A stretch of DNA of 36,680 nt from contig NZ_CAUM01000061.1 in assembly GCF_000350085.1 (NCBI RefSeq), forward strand, positions 1-36,680, written 5' to 3'. The notes below the pieces were generated by a model. It saw nothing but the letters and a program-made list of their open reading frames with translations, was not told the origin of the DNA and searched no databases. The translations under genes were made by a program, and so were the position numbers. Within the stretch, counting starts at the first letter, position 1; every line of letters begins with the position of its first letter. Shown here in pieces: positions 30,475-36,680 of this stretch. This DNA comes from Mesorhizobium metallidurans STM 2683. Lineage in GTDB: Bacteria; Pseudomonadota; Alphaproteobacteria; Rhizobiales; Rhizobiaceae.

Positions 30475-31860
30475 ATGTCAGCAGCTTCCCCCGTCCTCGA
30501 CCGTCTCGACAAGAACCTCGACCAGAGCCTGGAACGCCTGTTCGGCCTGCTCCGGATCAAGTCGATCTCCACCGATCCGGCCTATGCCGCGGAATGTCGC
30601 AAAGCGGCGGAATGGCTGGTGGCCGAATTGAAGCTGATCGGCTTCGAAGCCAGCGTGCGCGACACGCCAGGCCATCCGATGGTGGTGGCGCATCATGAGG
30701 GGCCGGCGGGCGCGCCGCATGTCCTGTTCTACGGCCATTACGACGTGCAGCCGGTCGACCCGATCGAGCTCTGGGAAAACGACCCGTTCGCACCCGCTGT
30801 CAAGGAGCTCCAGCCCGGTCACAAGGTGATTACCGGGCGCGGCTCGGCTGACGACAAGGGGCAGTTGATGACCTTCGTCGAGGCCTGCCGCGCCTGGAAG
30901 CAGGTGCATGGCAGCCTGCCATGCCGCATCACCATCCTGTTCGAGGGCGAGGAGGAGTCCGGCTCGCCATCGCTGAAGCCATTCCTCGAGGCAAACGCGG
31001 CCGAGCTCAAGGCTGACTTCGCGCTTGTCTGCGACACCAGCATGTGGGACCGCGATACGCCGTCGATCTGCGTTTCGCTGCGCGGGCTGGTCGGCGAGGA
31101 GATCACGGTGAAAGCCGCCGACCGAGACCTGCATTCCGGCCTCTATGGCGGCAGCGCCGCCAATCCGATACGCATCCTCGCCAGGGTTCTCTCCGACATC
31201 CACGACAAGGACGGCCATGTCACCATCCCGGGTTTCTACGATGGTGTAGAGGAAACGCCGTCGCAGGTTCTGAAATCGTGGGAGACGCTGGGCGAGACCG
31301 CCGAGACCTTCCTCGGGCCGATCGGCCTGTCGATCCCGTCAGGCGAAAAGGGCCGCTCGGTACTCGAACTGACCTGGGCGCGGCCGACGGCCGAGTTCAA
31401 CGGCATCATCGGCGGCTATACCGGCAAGGGGTTCAAGACGGTGATTGCCGCGGAAGCCTCGGCGAAGGTGTCGTTCCGTCTGGTCCACAAGCAAGACCCG
31501 CAGAAGATCCGCGCCGCCTTCGAGACGTTCGTCAAAGAGCGTATTCCCGCCGATTGCTCGGTCGAATTCCACCCGCATGGCGGTTCGCCGGCGATCCAGC
31601 TTTCCTACGACTCGCCATTCCTCGCCAAGGCCAAGGATGCGCTGTCCGACGAATGGCCGAAGCCGGCGGTGACGATCGGCAGTGGCGGCTCGATCCCGGT
31701 GGTCGGTGACTTCCAGGCCTATCTCGGCATCGAGTCCCTGCTGGTCGGTTTCGGCCTCGACGACGACCGCATCCATTCGCCCAATGAGAAATACGAGATG
31801 AGTTCCTTCCACAAGGGACAGCGCTCCTGGGCGCGCATTCTCGATGCGCTGACGCACTGA
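30475..31860 (+). CDS. M20-family dipeptidase
   Basis: 461-residue metallopeptidase of the M20/CNDP type, cytoplasmic (no signal peptide). The di-zinc ligands and catalytic residues are evident: H88 and D90 in FYGHYDVQPVDP, D126 in GRGSADDKGQ, E159/E160 in EGEEESGSPSL, D187 in VCDTSMW and H434 in HSPNEKYEM. The dimerisation (lid) domain lies between about residues 210 and 370. It hydrolyses dipeptides or acyl-amino acids; the exact substrate is unknown. The ATG at 30475 follows AAGG and GAAG. Probably transcribed on its own after the small RNA terminator. Confidence 0.93.
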   Translation: MSAASPVLDRLDKNLDQSLERLFGLLRIKSISTDPAYAAECRKAAEWLVAELKLIGFEASVRDTPGHPMVVAHHEGPAGAPHVLFYGHYDVQPVDPIELWENDPFAPAVKELQPGHKVITGRGSADDKGQLMTFVEACRAWKQVHGSLPCRITILFEGEEESGSPSLKPFLEANAAELKADFALVCDTSMWDRDTPSICVSLRGLVGEEITVKAADRDLHSGLYGGSAANPIRILARVLSDIHDKDGHVTIPGFYDGVEETPSQVLKSWETLGETAETFLGPIGLSIPSGEKGRSVLELTWARPTAEFNGIIGGYTGKGFKTVIAAEASAKVSFRLVHKQDPQKIRAAFETFVKERIPADCSVEFHPHGGSPAIQLSYDSPFLAKAKDALSDEWPKPAVTIGSGGSIPVVGDFQAYLGIESLLVGFGLDDDRIHSPNEKYEMSSFHKGQRSWARILDALTH

Positions 31861-31940
31861 AGTGGTGGAAAGACAAGTTTTTGTTGATTTTTTGCCGGAT
31901 CGCGGCGAGGACGATGCACGCCCCCTCACCGGAGAAGACG

Positions 31941-32561
31941 ATGAGCGACATCCGCTTCCACAAGAATGACCTGCCCGACCTTGCGCACTACAATGTCGCG
32001 GCGGTCGCCATCGACACCGAAACGCTGGGGCTGAACCCGCATCGCGACCGGCTCTGCGTGGTGCAGATCTCGCCGGGCGACGGTTCGGCCGACGTCATCC
32101 AGATCGCGCCCGGCCAGAAGAAAGCGCCGAACCTCGTCAGCCTGTTGAAGAACCGCAATGTGACCAAGCTTTTCCATTTCGGCCGCTTCGATCTGGCCGT
32201 GCTCTATAACGCCTTCGGCGTCATGCCGGAGCCGGTTTTCTGCACCAAGATCGCCTCGCGGCTGACCCGCACCTATACCGACCGTCACGGGCTGAAGGAC
32301 ATCTGCTTCGAGCTTCTCGGCGTCGGCCTGTCGAAGGCGCAGCAATCGTCGGACTGGGCGGCGGAGACGCTGTCGCCCGAACAGCTCGAATACGCCGCCT
32401 CCGACGTGCTCTACCTGCACCGGCTGCGCGACGTGTTGAGCGCGCGGCTGGCGCGCGAGAGCCGAACGAAGGAGGCCGAAGCCTGCTTCCGCTTCCTGCC
32501 GACGCGTGCGAAGCTCGACCTGATGGGCTGGGACGAGGAGGATATTTTTGCACATAGCTGA
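31941..32561 (+). CDS. nrnC: NrnC-type 3'-5' exonuclease (diribonuclease, DEDDy)
   Basis: 206 residues, the length of Caulobacter and Bartonella NrnC. The DEDDy catalytic set is complete: D25 and E27 (AIDTETLGL), D84 (FHFGRFDLAVL), Y151 and D155 (EYAASDVLYLH). The segments NPHRDRLCVVQIS, TDRHGLKDIC, QQSSDWAAETLS and the C-terminus DIFAHS are those of the octameric NrnC family, which degrades RNA dinucleotides such as pGpG and replaces Orn in alphaproteobacteria. It lacks the HRDC domains of true RNase D. GGAG lies 6 nt before the ATG at 31941. It is often annotated as ribonuclease D. Confidence 0.93.
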   Translation: MSDIRFHKNDLPDLAHYNVAAVAIDTETLGLNPHRDRLCVVQISPGDGSADVIQIAPGQKKAPNLVSLLKNRNVTKLFHFGRFDLAVLYNAFGVMPEPVFCTKIASRLTRTYTDRHGLKDICFELLGVGLSKAQQSSDWAAETLSPEQLEYAASDVLYLHRLRDVLSARLARESRTKEAEACFRFLPTRAKLDLMGWDEEDIFAHS

Positions 32562-32614
32562 TGATGGAACCGGGCGTGCTCCCCGGCGTTCCGTCGGTCC
32601 ATGGAGGGGATGAG

Positions 32615-32818
32615 ATGGCTGCCCGTCAACCAATCGAGACCGCGCCGAAGGACGGCTCCAAGGTCACCGTCTACTGGAAAGACAGCAACGGCGTTATCAA
32701 CGAGTCCATCGCGCAGTACCGCGATGCAGGCTGGTGGACCTATATCGACAGCGACACGCAGAAGAGGGTCGAACCGACGAGCTGGCGGCCGACTTCTGAA
32801 GACAGCGACGATGAATGA
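32615..32818 (+). CDS. Small hypothetical protein
   Basis: 67 residues, starting MAARQPIETAPKDGSKVTVYW and ending in an acidic tail. The QPIETAPKDG opening and a later GWWTYIDSD segment resemble small DUF551-like proteins found in rhizobia and their phages. No signal peptide or membrane segment. The ATG at 32615 has GGAGGGG upstream. It follows nrnC by 53 bp and may be cotranscribed. Function unknown. Confidence 0.7.
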   Translation: MAARQPIETAPKDGSKVTVYWKDSNGVINESIAQYRDAGWWTYIDSDTQKRVEPTSWRPTSEDSDDE

Positions 32819-32922
32819 CGCGGCCGCTGGCAGGACCGTCAGGTTTGGCATAGCCTGAAGCCGCTGATATCGAGGCTGATTCGGGTTTTTCACTCCGGCC
32901 TCTTCTCGCGGAGGAACGCTCT

Positions 32923-33177
32923 ATGGGTATCGAAAGCCTTCTCGTCTTCATCATCATCGGCGCCATCGCCGGTTGGCTCGCCGGCCTCATCGTCTCGGGT
33001 TTCGGCTTCGGACTGATCGGCAACATCGTCGTCGGCATCGTCGGTGCCTTCATCGCCGGCTGGCTTTTCCCAAGGTTGGGCTTCGCCATTGGCGGCGGCA
33101 CCATCGCCTCCATCATCAACGCCACGATTGGCGCCGTCATCCTGCTGGTGCTGGTCAAGGTCCTGAAGCGAGCGTGA
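32923..33177 (+). CDS. GlsB/YeaQ/YmgE-family stress-response membrane protein
   Basis: 84 residues of the transglycosylase-associated (YeaQ/YmgE) family. Three hydrophobic helices with glycine-rich faces are seen: FIIIGAIAGWLAGLIVSGF, GLIGNIVVGIVGAFIAGWLF and SIINATIGAVILLVLVKVL. Such proteins are induced by general or osmotic stress; the biochemical role is not known. GGAGGAACG lies 7-13 nt before the ATG, a strong ribosome site. Confidence 0.9.
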   Translation: MGIESLLVFIIIGAIAGWLAGLIVSGFGFGLIGNIVVGIVGAFIAGWLFPRLGFAIGGGTIASIINATIGAVILLVLVKVLKRA

Positions 33178-33202
33178 TGCCCGCTATGAAAAAGGGCGCG
33201 CC

Positions 33203-33349
33203 ATGAAACAGAACACGCTCTATTTTCTCATCGGCGCGCTTCTGGTCGTGGTCATAGCCCTCGGCATCTATATCTACCGCGAGCAGACCAAGCCGAAGGG
33301 CGTGGAGCTCAAGATCGACGACAAGGGCATTTCGATCCAGCAGAACTGA
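33203..33349 (+). CDS. Small single-pass membrane protein
   Basis: 48 codons, starting MKQNTLYFLIGALLVVVIALGI. One membrane helix (about residues 6-25) is followed by YREQTKPKGVELKIDDKG and a polar C-terminus ending QQN. It lies 25 bp after the stress-membrane protein gene, so it is probably cotranscribed. The strong hydrophobic-then-amphipathic pattern and ATG with GGGCG upstream support a real gene, although it is short. Function unknown. Confidence 0.65.
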   Translation: MKQNTLYFLIGALLVVVIALGIYIYREQTKPKGVELKIDDKGISIQQN

Positions 33350-33528
33350 CCGCTTTGGGTCAGGCGCACCAAGGTGCGGATGACCCACCTTCCGTTATTG
33401 TTCAGGTTCGACTCTCTTGTGCCCCCCGGATCGATAGTCGGTATGGAAGTTTGAGCCAAAGCAAGCCATAGATTTTGTCAACAAGACCGAAATTGATGAT
33501 CAGGGCAGGGTCGCTGAAGGAGAGACAA

Positions 33529-33564
33529 GCCAATCCGGATATGGAATCCGAGTGACGGATTGGC
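33529..33564. terminator. Inverted repeat in the spacer after the small membrane genes
   Basis: GCCAATCCG (33529-33537) and CGGATTGGC (33556-33564) are perfect 9-bp arms with an 18-nt loop, followed by GCTTTC. It may end the upstream transcript weakly. The remaining spacer (33350-33628) shows no gene I can support. Confidence 0.4.
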
Positions 33565-33628
33565 GCTTTCGCGGTATCATTCCGGTAAAGGGCGTTTGGG
33601 GCCAACCCACCTACTTCGGGAGGTTGCC

Positions 33629-33700
33629 ATGAGGCACCAAACACTGGACCAACTGCATACAGTGGCTGAGGTCCGCAAAGATCCAGCACATCCCAGATGA
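33629..33700 (+). CDS. 23-residue leader peptide ORF, coupled to the next gene
   Basis: ATG at 33629 has GGGAGG 6 nt upstream, one of the best ribosome sites in the window. The frame encodes MRHQTLDQLHTVAEVRKDPA plus three residues and stops in TGA overlapping the next ATG (ATGA). The following gene lacks a good ribosome site of its own, which suggests translational coupling. It may be a true leader, or the displaced N-terminus of the next protein after a frameshift. Confidence 0.45.
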   Translation: MRHQTLDQLHTVAEVRKDPAHPR

Positions 33701-34017
33701 ACCGAACCCGGCGTCTCGTACGCTGGTCGGAACTTCTCGAGCGGGAGCCCAGTCGTCTTCTTACTGCGCTCACCGGCACTGAATACCGTGCGCCGCCCGA
33801 GCGCGGCGTCATGCGCGGCGATGGTTCGCCAATATCGGTGGCCTTGGCGGACCCCATCTTGCGCGATGAGGGTTTGAAAGACGACAGCTATGGCGAAGCC
33901 AAGCGCTTCTTCGAACTGACCGACAATCAACTGCACGAAATCGTCTGCTATTGCCATGTCGGCGAGACGATGCAGTCGTCAAGGGCAGCACTTTCGGTTC
34001 GTGCCGCTATCGGCTGA
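33697..34017 (+). CDS. Small conserved-looking hypothetical protein
   Basis: 106 residues, soluble. The sequence reads RLVRWSELLEREPSRLLTALTGTEY, then GDGSPISVALADPILRDEGLKDDSYGEAKRFFELTD and HEIVCYCHVGETM. I recall similar small proteins of unknown function in Rhizobiales, with a shared DGSP, ADPxLRxEGL and FFELxxxxxHxIxCxCH pattern; the C-x-C-H could bind metal. The start codon overlaps the stop of the 23-codon ORF. Codon use is coding-like. Function unknown. Confidence 0.65.
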   Translation: MNRTRRLVRWSELLEREPSRLLTALTGTEYRAPPERGVMRGDGSPISVALADPILRDEGLKDDSYGEAKRFFELTDNQLHEIVCYCHVGETMQSSRAALSVRAAIG

Positions 34018-34028
34018 CGGATGATTTG

Positions 34029-34076
34029 GAGCGCGATCGAACGCGAAGCCAGTCGCCGCCTCGTTTGATCGCGCTC
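34029..34076. repeat. Inverted repeat before the penicillin-binding protein gene
   Basis: GAGCGCGATC (34029-34038) is the reverse complement of 34067-34076, 28-nt loop, starting 12 bp after the hypothetical gene. No U-tract follows. It may be a terminator-like structure or another intergenic repeat. The rest of the spacer (34077-34300) contains a short palindrome TTGAT-T-ATCAA near 34193-34203 and an A/T-rich stretch that may hold the next promoter. Confidence 0.45.
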
Positions 34077-34300
34077 TGACGAAAAGGATATCTTGCGGCT
34101 GCCGGCGGCAGTTCGTTCGCGTGCCGGTCGCGACCGTTGGTGACTGCCCGGGCGATCGCCGCAAGCGAAGCGGCAATGCGGCTTCACCGATCATTTGATT
34201 ATCAATTGCTTTGAATTTTTCCCGCTTTAACGCGCCTTTAAACCGCCGCATCTACTCTTCACCCCGAGCGCCATAGGCATCGGGACAGACAGCACAGCGC

Positions 34301-36562
34301 ATGGCGAACCGCAAAGACAGCCGCATCGAACCCAGCTTCGAGGGAGCGCCGGGGGCGAAATCGTCGGCCGGTTTTTCGGTGAGCGAGGAGGATCGCGTCG
34401 TGCCGGGCAACCGCAAGAGCGCCGCAAAGGGTAAATCGGCCAAGGCGAAATCGTCGCGCCGCGGGCGCGGCAAAAGCCGGCGCGGCCTGTTCGGCGTGCT
34501 CGGCCGCCTGGTCTACTGGTGCTTCGTGCTGGCCATCTGGGGCGGCATCGCCGCTGCCGGCATCGTCGTCTACTACGGCGCGAAAATGCCGGCGGCCACC
34601 ACCTGGGCCATCCCCGACCGCGCGCCCAACATCAAGATCGTTTCTGTCGACGGGCAGTTGCTTGCCAATCGTGGCATGAGCGGCGGCGAAGCCGTCGGCC
34701 TGCATGAAATGTCGCGCTACATTCCCGAGGCCGTCATCGCCATCGAGGACCGCCGCTTCTATTCGCATTTCGGCATCGACCCGATCGGTCTTTCCAGAGC
34801 CATGGTCACCAACGTTCTCGGTGGGCAGTTCTCGCAGGGCGGCTCGACGCTGACCCAGCAATTGGCCAAGAACCTGTTCCTGACGCCCGACCGCACGCTG
34901 GAACGCAAGGTGCAGGAAGTGCTGCTGGCGCTGTGGCTCGAGCACAAGCACACCAAGGACCAGATCCTTGAAATGTACCTCAACCGGGTCTATTTCGGTT
35001 CCGGCGCCTATGGCGTCGAGGCGGCTTCGCGCCGCTATTTCGGCAAGAGCGCGCGCGATGTCACGCTGTCGGAGGCCGCACTTCTGGCTGGTCTTTTGAA
35101 GGCGCCGTCGCGGCTGTCGCCGGCGCGTGACCCGAAGGCGGCCGAGGAGCGCGCGCAACTCGTGCTCGCCGCCATGCGCGACGAAGGCAAGATCAGCGCC
35201 AAGGAGCTGACCAGCGCGATGAGCGCGCCGGCGACGCGCTCCCCGTCCTACTGGACCGGCTCGGAAAACTACGTTGCCGACACCATCATGGAAGAACTGC
35301 CCGACCTGATCGGCGACGTGCGTAGCGACATCGTCGTCGACACCACGGTCGATCTGAATTTGCAAAAGCTCGCCGAACAATCGATCCGCAGGCTGGTCGA
35401 CGAGAGCGGCAAGAAGCTCAATGTCACCCAGGGCGCGCTGGTGTCGATCGACAATTCCGGCGCGGTGCGCGCCATGGTCGGCGGCTATGACTATTCGACC
35501 AGCCAGTTCGACCGCGCCTCGGAGGCGCGCCGCCAGCCGGGCTCGGCGTTCAAGCCCTTCGTCTACATGGCGGCACTGGAAGCCGGCCGGACGCCGGACA
35601 GCGTGCGCAACGATGCGCCGATCAAGATCGGCAAATGGACACCCGACAATTACGGCGGCAAATATTTCGGCAAGGTGACGCTGGCCACCGCACTGGCGAA
35701 ATCGCTGAACTCGGTGGCCGCCCAGCTGACCATGGAAGTTGGACCCGACGCGGTGGTCGAGGCGGCGCATCGCATGGGCATCCGGTCCGACTTGACGGCC
35801 AACACGTCGATCGCGCTCGGCACCTCGGAAGTGACGCCGCTGGAGCTGACGTCGGCCTATGTCCCCTTCGCCAATGGCGGTTTTCGGCCCGAGGTCCATT
35901 TCATCCGCCGCGTGACGACAACCGAGGGCAAGGTGCTCTACGACAACAATGGCGGCAGCGCGCCGCGCGTCGTCAAACCCGAGATCGTCGGCATGATGAA
36001 CTCGATGATGACCGGCACCGTCGAGGTCGGCACGGCCAGGAAGGCGGCGTTCGCCTGGCCGTCCGCGGGCAAGACCGGAACCAGCCAGAATTCGCGCGAC
36101 GCCTGGTTCGTCGGCTACACCGCCAACCTCACCACCGGCGTCTGGTTCGGCAATGATGACGGCAGCCCGATGAAGAAGGTCACCGGCGGCGCACTGCCGG
36201 CGCAGGCCTGGCACGAGTTCATGGTCGCAGCACACGAGGGCGTGCCGGTCAGGCCGCTGCCCGGAACATGGAAATCGACGCCGGCGGATACGATCGTACA
36301 GGATGAGATACCGTCCAACACCGCGCAACCGGCGCCACCCGCTTCGGTTGGCCAGCCGGCTCCGGCCGCCCAGGCGCCCTCGGCCGCCCAGGCGCCGGCG
36401 CGCGCTGCGCGTCCCGCGGAGACCGTCGATGCCGGCGGCTTCGGCATGCCGGGCAATGACGGCACCACGGGATCGATCAAGCACCCGGTGCCGCCCGGCA
36501 ATGTCGGCGGCCCGGTCAAGAAGCGGCAGACCTCGATCCTAGACATCCTCACCGGAGGTTGA
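34301..36562 (+). CDS. Class A penicillin-binding protein (PBP1A-family, bifunctional)
   Basis: 753 residues. A basic cytoplasmic tail (1-62) precedes one membrane anchor (about 68-92). The GT51 glycosyltransferase domain follows, with E149 in IAIEDRRFYSHFGID and GGSTLTQQLAKN at 180-191. The transpeptidase domain (about 375-640) has S415-x-x-K418 (GSAFK), S468-L-N470 and K591-T-G. It polymerises and crosslinks peptidoglycan in the periplasm. The last 90 or so residues are Ala/Pro-rich and low in complexity, ending in TSILDILTGG. The ATG at 34301 has only a weak purine stretch upstream. It is monocistronic as far as seen. Confidence 0.94.
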   Translation: MANRKDSRIEPSFEGAPGAKSSAGFSVSEEDRVVPGNRKSAAKGKSAKAKSSRRGRGKSRRGLFGVLGRLVYWCFVLAIWGGIAAAGIVVYYGAKMPAATTWAIPDRAPNIKIVSVDGQLLANRGMSGGEAVGLHEMSRYIPEAVIAIEDRRFYSHFGIDPIGLSRAMVTNVLGGQFSQGGSTLTQQLAKNLFLTPDRTLERKVQEVLLALWLEHKHTKDQILEMYLNRVYFGSGAYGVEAASRRYFGKSARDVTLSEAALLAGLLKAPSRLSPARDPKAAEERAQLVLAAMRDEGKISAKELTSAMSAPATRSPSYWTGSENYVADTIMEELPDLIGDVRSDIVVDTTVDLNLQKLAEQSIRRLVDESGKKLNVTQGALVSIDNSGAVRAMVGGYDYSTSQFDRASEARRQPGSAFKPFVYMAALEAGRTPDSVRNDAPIKIGKWTPDNYGGKYFGKVTLATALAKSLNSVAAQLTMEVGPDAVVEAAHRMGIRSDLTANTSIALGTSEVTPLELTSAYVPFANGGFRPEVHFIRRVTTTEGKVLYDNNGGSAPRVVKPEIVGMMNSMMTGTVEVGTARKAAFAWPSAGKTGTSQNSRDAWFVGYTANLTTGVWFGNDDGSPMKKVTGGALPAQAWHEFMVAAHEGVPVRPLPGTWKSTPADTIVQDEIPSNTAQPAPPASVGQPAPAAQAPSAAQAPARAARPAETVDAGGFGMPGNDGTTGSIKHPVPPGNVGGPVKKRQTSILDILTGG

Positions 36563-36616
36563 GCGTCAACTCGCCGCTCGCCACCGCTGCCGCCTTCCGC
36601 TACATCTCGCGCGCAT

Positions 36617-36680
36617 AGTGCTCTAAAAAAATCGGAATTGATTTTCGGAGAGCGAGATGCGTTGATTCAAGGTACTAAGG
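36617..36680. repeat. Dispersed palindromic intergenic element at the right edge
   Basis: After the penicillin-binding protein gene, GCTCT (36620-36624) pairs with AGAGC (36649-36653), enclosing AAAATC-GGAATT-GATTTT. The pattern GTGCTCTAAAAAAATCGGA followed by GCGAGATGCG is, from memory, a very common short repeat in Mesorhizobium genomes. It may also fold as a terminator-like hairpin. The element runs towards the window edge. Confidence 0.5.

Noticed and set aside
34259..36484. 741-codon open frame on the minus strand
   Set aside because: Antisense of the class A penicillin-binding protein, whose motifs are complete.
1..36680. CRISPR arrays, tRNA or rRNA genes, insertion sequences, phage genes
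   Set aside because: No regular spacer-repeat pattern, cloverleaf, transposase or phage protein was recognised. The palindromic repeats are short and have no associated enzyme.

Overview
The window looks like chromosomal DNA of a high-G+C alphaproteobacterium of the order Rhizobiales, most likely Mesorhizobium or a close relative. Three things point there: an NrnC-type exonuclease, a polA gene flanked by what looks like the rhizobial small RNA EcpR1 (alpha-r7 family), and several small palindromic intergenic repeats of the kind scattered through Mesorhizobium genomes. This assignment comes from family knowledge, not from a search. I see no tRNA, rRNA, insertion sequence, prophage or CRISPR array.

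Layout. (1) 1-4864: carbon-phosphorus lyase genes phnGHIJK on the minus strand, tightly overlapping, with divergent phnF on the plus strand; the shared promoter region carries a perfect PhnF-type palindrome and a possible Pho box. (2) 4865-5204: spacer with a perfect 40-bp inverted repeat. (3) 5205-11761, minus strand: a sugar-acid locus with a UxaA-family dehydratase, a ribose-type (CUT2) ABC transporter and a zinc alcohol dehydrogenase. A divergent 300-residue GntR/FCD regulator with two winged helices follows (12033-12935). (4) 13003-15914, plus strand: a copper locus (DUF2946 protein, PCuAC chaperone, remnant of a YcnI/DUF1775 gene, CopC-CopD fusion). (5) gnd (16047-17474), convergent with a LacI-family gene. 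(6) 17485-26331: LacI regulator diverging from a CUT1 sugar ABC transporter, a sugar isomerase/epimerase, a Gfo/Idh dehydrogenase and an aldo/keto reductase. Two identical LacI-type operators lie 274 bp apart in the divergent promoter. (7) zur, then convergent polA. (8) 30030-30474: polA upstream region with the probable EcpR1 RNA, from an RpoH-like promoter to a strong terminator. (9) M20 dipeptidase, nrnC, small membrane and hypothetical proteins, and a class A penicillin-binding protein to the right edge.

How the parts work together: the phn block uses phosphonates as a phosphorus source; the two sugar loci each pair import with oxidation or dehydration enzymes and a local repressor; the copper genes handle periplasmic copper; the remaining genes are housekeeping.

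The points most worth following up are the EcpR1-like RNA, a DNA polymerase I whose 3'-5' proofreading site has lost two of four catalytic acids, the tandem-winged-helix GntR regulator with an inverted repeat straddling its presumed target promoter, the paired LacI operators with related cores in the neighbouring sugar locus, and a 23-codon leader ORF with a strong ribosome binding site that overlaps the start of a small conserved-looking gene. I did not find a convincing wholly new system.
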